From the NCBI GenBank assembly GCA_016219645.1, contig JACRLR010000019.1:62001-126000 (forward strand): a DNA stretch of 64,000 bases. Direction: 5' to 3'. The translations under genes and the position numbers were made by a program. The notes under the pieces were generated by a model. The model was not told the origin of the DNA. It did no database searches and saw only the letters and a program-made list of their open reading frames with translations. Source of the stretch: Nitrospirota bacterium. GTDB lineage: Bacteria; Nitrospirota; Nitrospiria; Nitrospirales; Nitrospiraceae. Shown in pieces: positions 62,560-64,000 of this stretch. Each line of letters starts with the position of its first letter. Position 1 is the first letter of the stretch.

Positions 62560-63804
62560 GTGAACCAGACTCAAGAAACTGTTGTATTGACCGGCCACAT
62601 CATCGATTCGTTGATCCTGGCGAAGGTGCTGGACACAATTCTAATGCTGGGCGGCACGTTTGACCTCGAGGATATGCGGATCGGCAAGACCCGTGAGGAA
62701 CCGTCGCGTGTCAGAATCGTCGTGCAGGCCTCGTCGGCGAAGCTGCTTAGTGAGATTCTCCATGCCATTCAACCGCATGGCGCATCGGTCGAAAGTGAAC
62801 GGGATTGCCGGCTGAGTCCGGCGCCGGCGGACGGCATCTTTCCCGACGAGTTCTACGCGACCACTCATTTGCCTACTCAGGTGCGAGTCTGTGATCAGTG
62901 GGTCGAGGTGGCGGAGATCGAGATGGATCTGGGAATTCTTGTGGATCCGGTTCAACTCACGGCGAAGACTGTTCCGATGGGAGAGGTAAAACGGGGAGAT
63001 CAGATCGTCATTGGCCGTGAAGGCGTGCGAGTCATCCCTCTCCAACGGCCGCGTGACCGTGATGTGTTCGGTTTCATGGAGTCTCAAGTCTCGTCCGAGC
63101 GTCCCCATGGGCGTGTTATCAGCGACATTGCCAAACGCCTGATGCAATGTCGAACAGGATTCCGGGAGGGGAAGACAGGCAGCAAGGTGCTATTGGCGGG
63201 AGGCCCGGCGATTGTCCACGCAGGAGGCCGCGAGGCGCTGGCGTGGCTCATCGGCGAGGAGTTTATCCATGTCCTGTTCTGCGGGAACGCGCTGCCGGCT
63301 CATGATATGGAAGTTGATTTCTACGGCACGTCCCTCGGTTATGGGCAGGCGGCTGGTCGCGTCGTACCGCATGGGCATGAGCACCATCTGCGAACGATTA
63401 ATCGGATCAGAGCCATCGGCAGCATTGAGGCAGCGGTCAGGTCAGGAGTCGTTAAGACCGGAATTATGGCGGCCTGTGTGCGGCGGGGCGTCCTCGTTGT
63501 GATGGCCGGTACGATCCGTGATGACGGCCCCTTGCCCGGCGTGATAACTGATTCGGTAGAGGCCCAGGCAGCCATGCGTGCGGCAATCCCCGGTGTCGGA
63601 TTGGCCCTGCTCGTCGCCTCGACGCTGCATGCGGTGGCGACGGGCAATTTGTTGCCTGCCACGATTCCATCCGTCTGCGTCGATGTGAATCCGGCCGTCC
63701 CGACAAAACTCGCGGATCGGGGAAGTTTTCAGGCAGTCGGGCTGGTAATGGACGCTGCTTCGTTTCTGAGCGAGCTGGCGCGTGAGCTGGGGGCTCGACT
63801 GTGA
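62560..63804 (+). CDS. LOR/SDH (TIGR00300) family protein, ornithine cyclodeaminase-like
   Basis: 414 residues, matching the TIGR00300 / LOR-SDH bifunctional-enzyme conserved domain. The N-terminal part is VLTGHIIDSLILAKVLDTIL and DEFYATTHLPTQVRV; the C-terminal NAD-binding part holds LLAGGPAIVHAGGREALAWL, VLFCGNALPAHDMEVDFYGT and HHLRTINRIRAIGSIEAAV. In cyanobacterial AgrE/ArgZ this domain converts ornithine to proline. The GTG start follows AGGGAG by six bases. The next gene is an amidinohydrolase-type protein, so the pair would equal a split AgrE. Confidence 0.9.
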   Translation: MNQTQETVVLTGHIIDSLILAKVLDTILMLGGTFDLEDMRIGKTREEPSRVRIVVQASSAKLLSEILHAIQPHGASVESERDCRLSPAPADGIFPDEFYATTHLPTQVRVCDQWVEVAEIEMDLGILVDPVQLTAKTVPMGEVKRGDQIVIGREGVRVIPLQRPRDRDVFGFMESQVSSERPHGRVISDIAKRLMQCRTGFREGKTGSKVLLAGGPAIVHAGGREALAWLIGEEFIHVLFCGNALPAHDMEVDFYGTSLGYGQAAGRVVPHGHEHHLRTINRIRAIGSIEAAVRSGVVKTGIMAACVRRGVLVVMAGTIRDDGPLPGVITDSVEAQAAMRAAIPGVGLALLVASTLHAVATGNLLPATIPSVCVDVNPAVPTKLADRGSFQAVGLVMDAASFLSELARELGARL

Positions 63805-63916
63805 TTGTCGATCTCGTTGTTGCGGTTCATTTGGTGTGTTTAGTTGATTTGGTTAGTCCGGTTCAAGCACACACACGAAACAAACCAATGCAACCATCCA
63901 ATGTTCTGGAGAGGTC

Positions 63917-64000
63917 ATGAGTCGTCTATTGGTCTGCCCACCTGACTACTTCGGGATCGAATACGAGATCAATCCCTGGATGCGCCGGGTGAACGCCGTC
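63917..64000 (+). CDS. Amidinohydrolase/arginine deiminase-like protein, N-terminus (cut by window edge)
   Basis: Only 28 codons are in the window: MSRLLVCPPDYFGIEYEINP and WMRRVNAV. This opening (CPPDYFxIxYxINPWM) is characteristic of the amidinotransferase/dimethylarginine dimethylaminohydrolase-like enzymes that act on arginine. GGAGAGG precedes the ATG at two bases. Its place directly after the TIGR00300 gene suggests arginine dihydrolase activity. Confidence 0.75.
   Translation, partial: MSRLLVCPPDYFGIEYEINPWMRRVNAV

Overview
This window reads as chromosomal DNA of a Gram-negative, GC-moderate bacterium. The closest fit is a member of the Nitrospirota (Nitrospira-like). This is an inference from gene content: an exopolysaccharide locus with SLBB export proteins, a large AlgE-type porin, tandem TatA proteins, a stand-alone LOR/SDH (TIGR00300) protein next to an amidinohydrolase, and a dense load of small palindromic intergenic repeats. 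No rRNA or tRNA gene was seen, so the assignment cannot be anchored in the window.

Layout. (1) Positions 1-19.2 kb form an exopolysaccharide locus, all on the + strand: GT4 glycosyltransferases, an O-antigen ligase/polymerase-like membrane protein, asparagine synthase, polysaccharide deacetylase, a FemAB/GNAT-like protein, a flavodoxin plus leucine-rich-repeat pair, a sugar-phosphate (initiating) transferase, a P-loop kinase, a DegT aminotransferase, a YdcF-like protein, a CapD/FlaA1-like dehydratase and two SLBB export proteins. The locus has been reshuffled: a second, truncated copy of the sugar transferase/aminotransferase junction and a decayed deacetylase fragment are still visible. (2) 19.4-22.8 kb holds an exported propeller-like protein, a decayed stretch and two GNAT-type proteins. 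(3) 22.8-28.8 kb is a compact operon joining a class II DAHP synthase, a PaaK-like CoA ligase, a class IV aminotransferase/lyase, PabB (lysine signature PIKGT) and PabA. It looks like a dedicated p-aminobenzoate or aminodeoxychorismate pathway leading to a CoA thioester. (4) 28.8-37.9 kb holds a transposase remnant, MITE-like elements, an atypical LuxR-type regulator, anmK, a DUF2726 protein, a CpoB-like TPR protein, a beta-helix protein, a diguanylate cyclase, small lipoproteins and remnants, a YkgJ-type protein and thrH. (5) 38-50.2 kb is on the - strand: recQ, an AlgE-like porin, two TatA proteins, a BNR-repeat lipoprotein, and a five-gene operon of three paralogous TPR lipoproteins, a coiled-coil exported protein and a periplasmic M48 metalloprotease. 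(6) 50.3-64 kb is mixed: a broken BrnT-type toxin with its partner, a CrtC/AttH-like protein, a LON-domain protein, an ABC-2 exporter pair with a SirB1-like protein, an MBL hydrolase, a MarR regulator, an ORF6N protein set among palindromic repeats, a HEAT protein, a metallophosphoesterase, truD, and a split arginine dihydrolase/ornithine cyclodeaminase-like pair at the right edge.

Two loci look most worth pursuing as poorly described systems. One is the dedicated PABA/CoA-ligase operon (about 21.1-28.8 kb). The other is the lipoprotein-TPR/coiled-coil/M48 operon (44.3-50.2 kb). The intergenic space carries at least four families of palindromic or terminal-inverted-repeat elements plus degenerate seven- to eight-base tandem repeats. 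All statements rest on reading the sequence; no database search was run.
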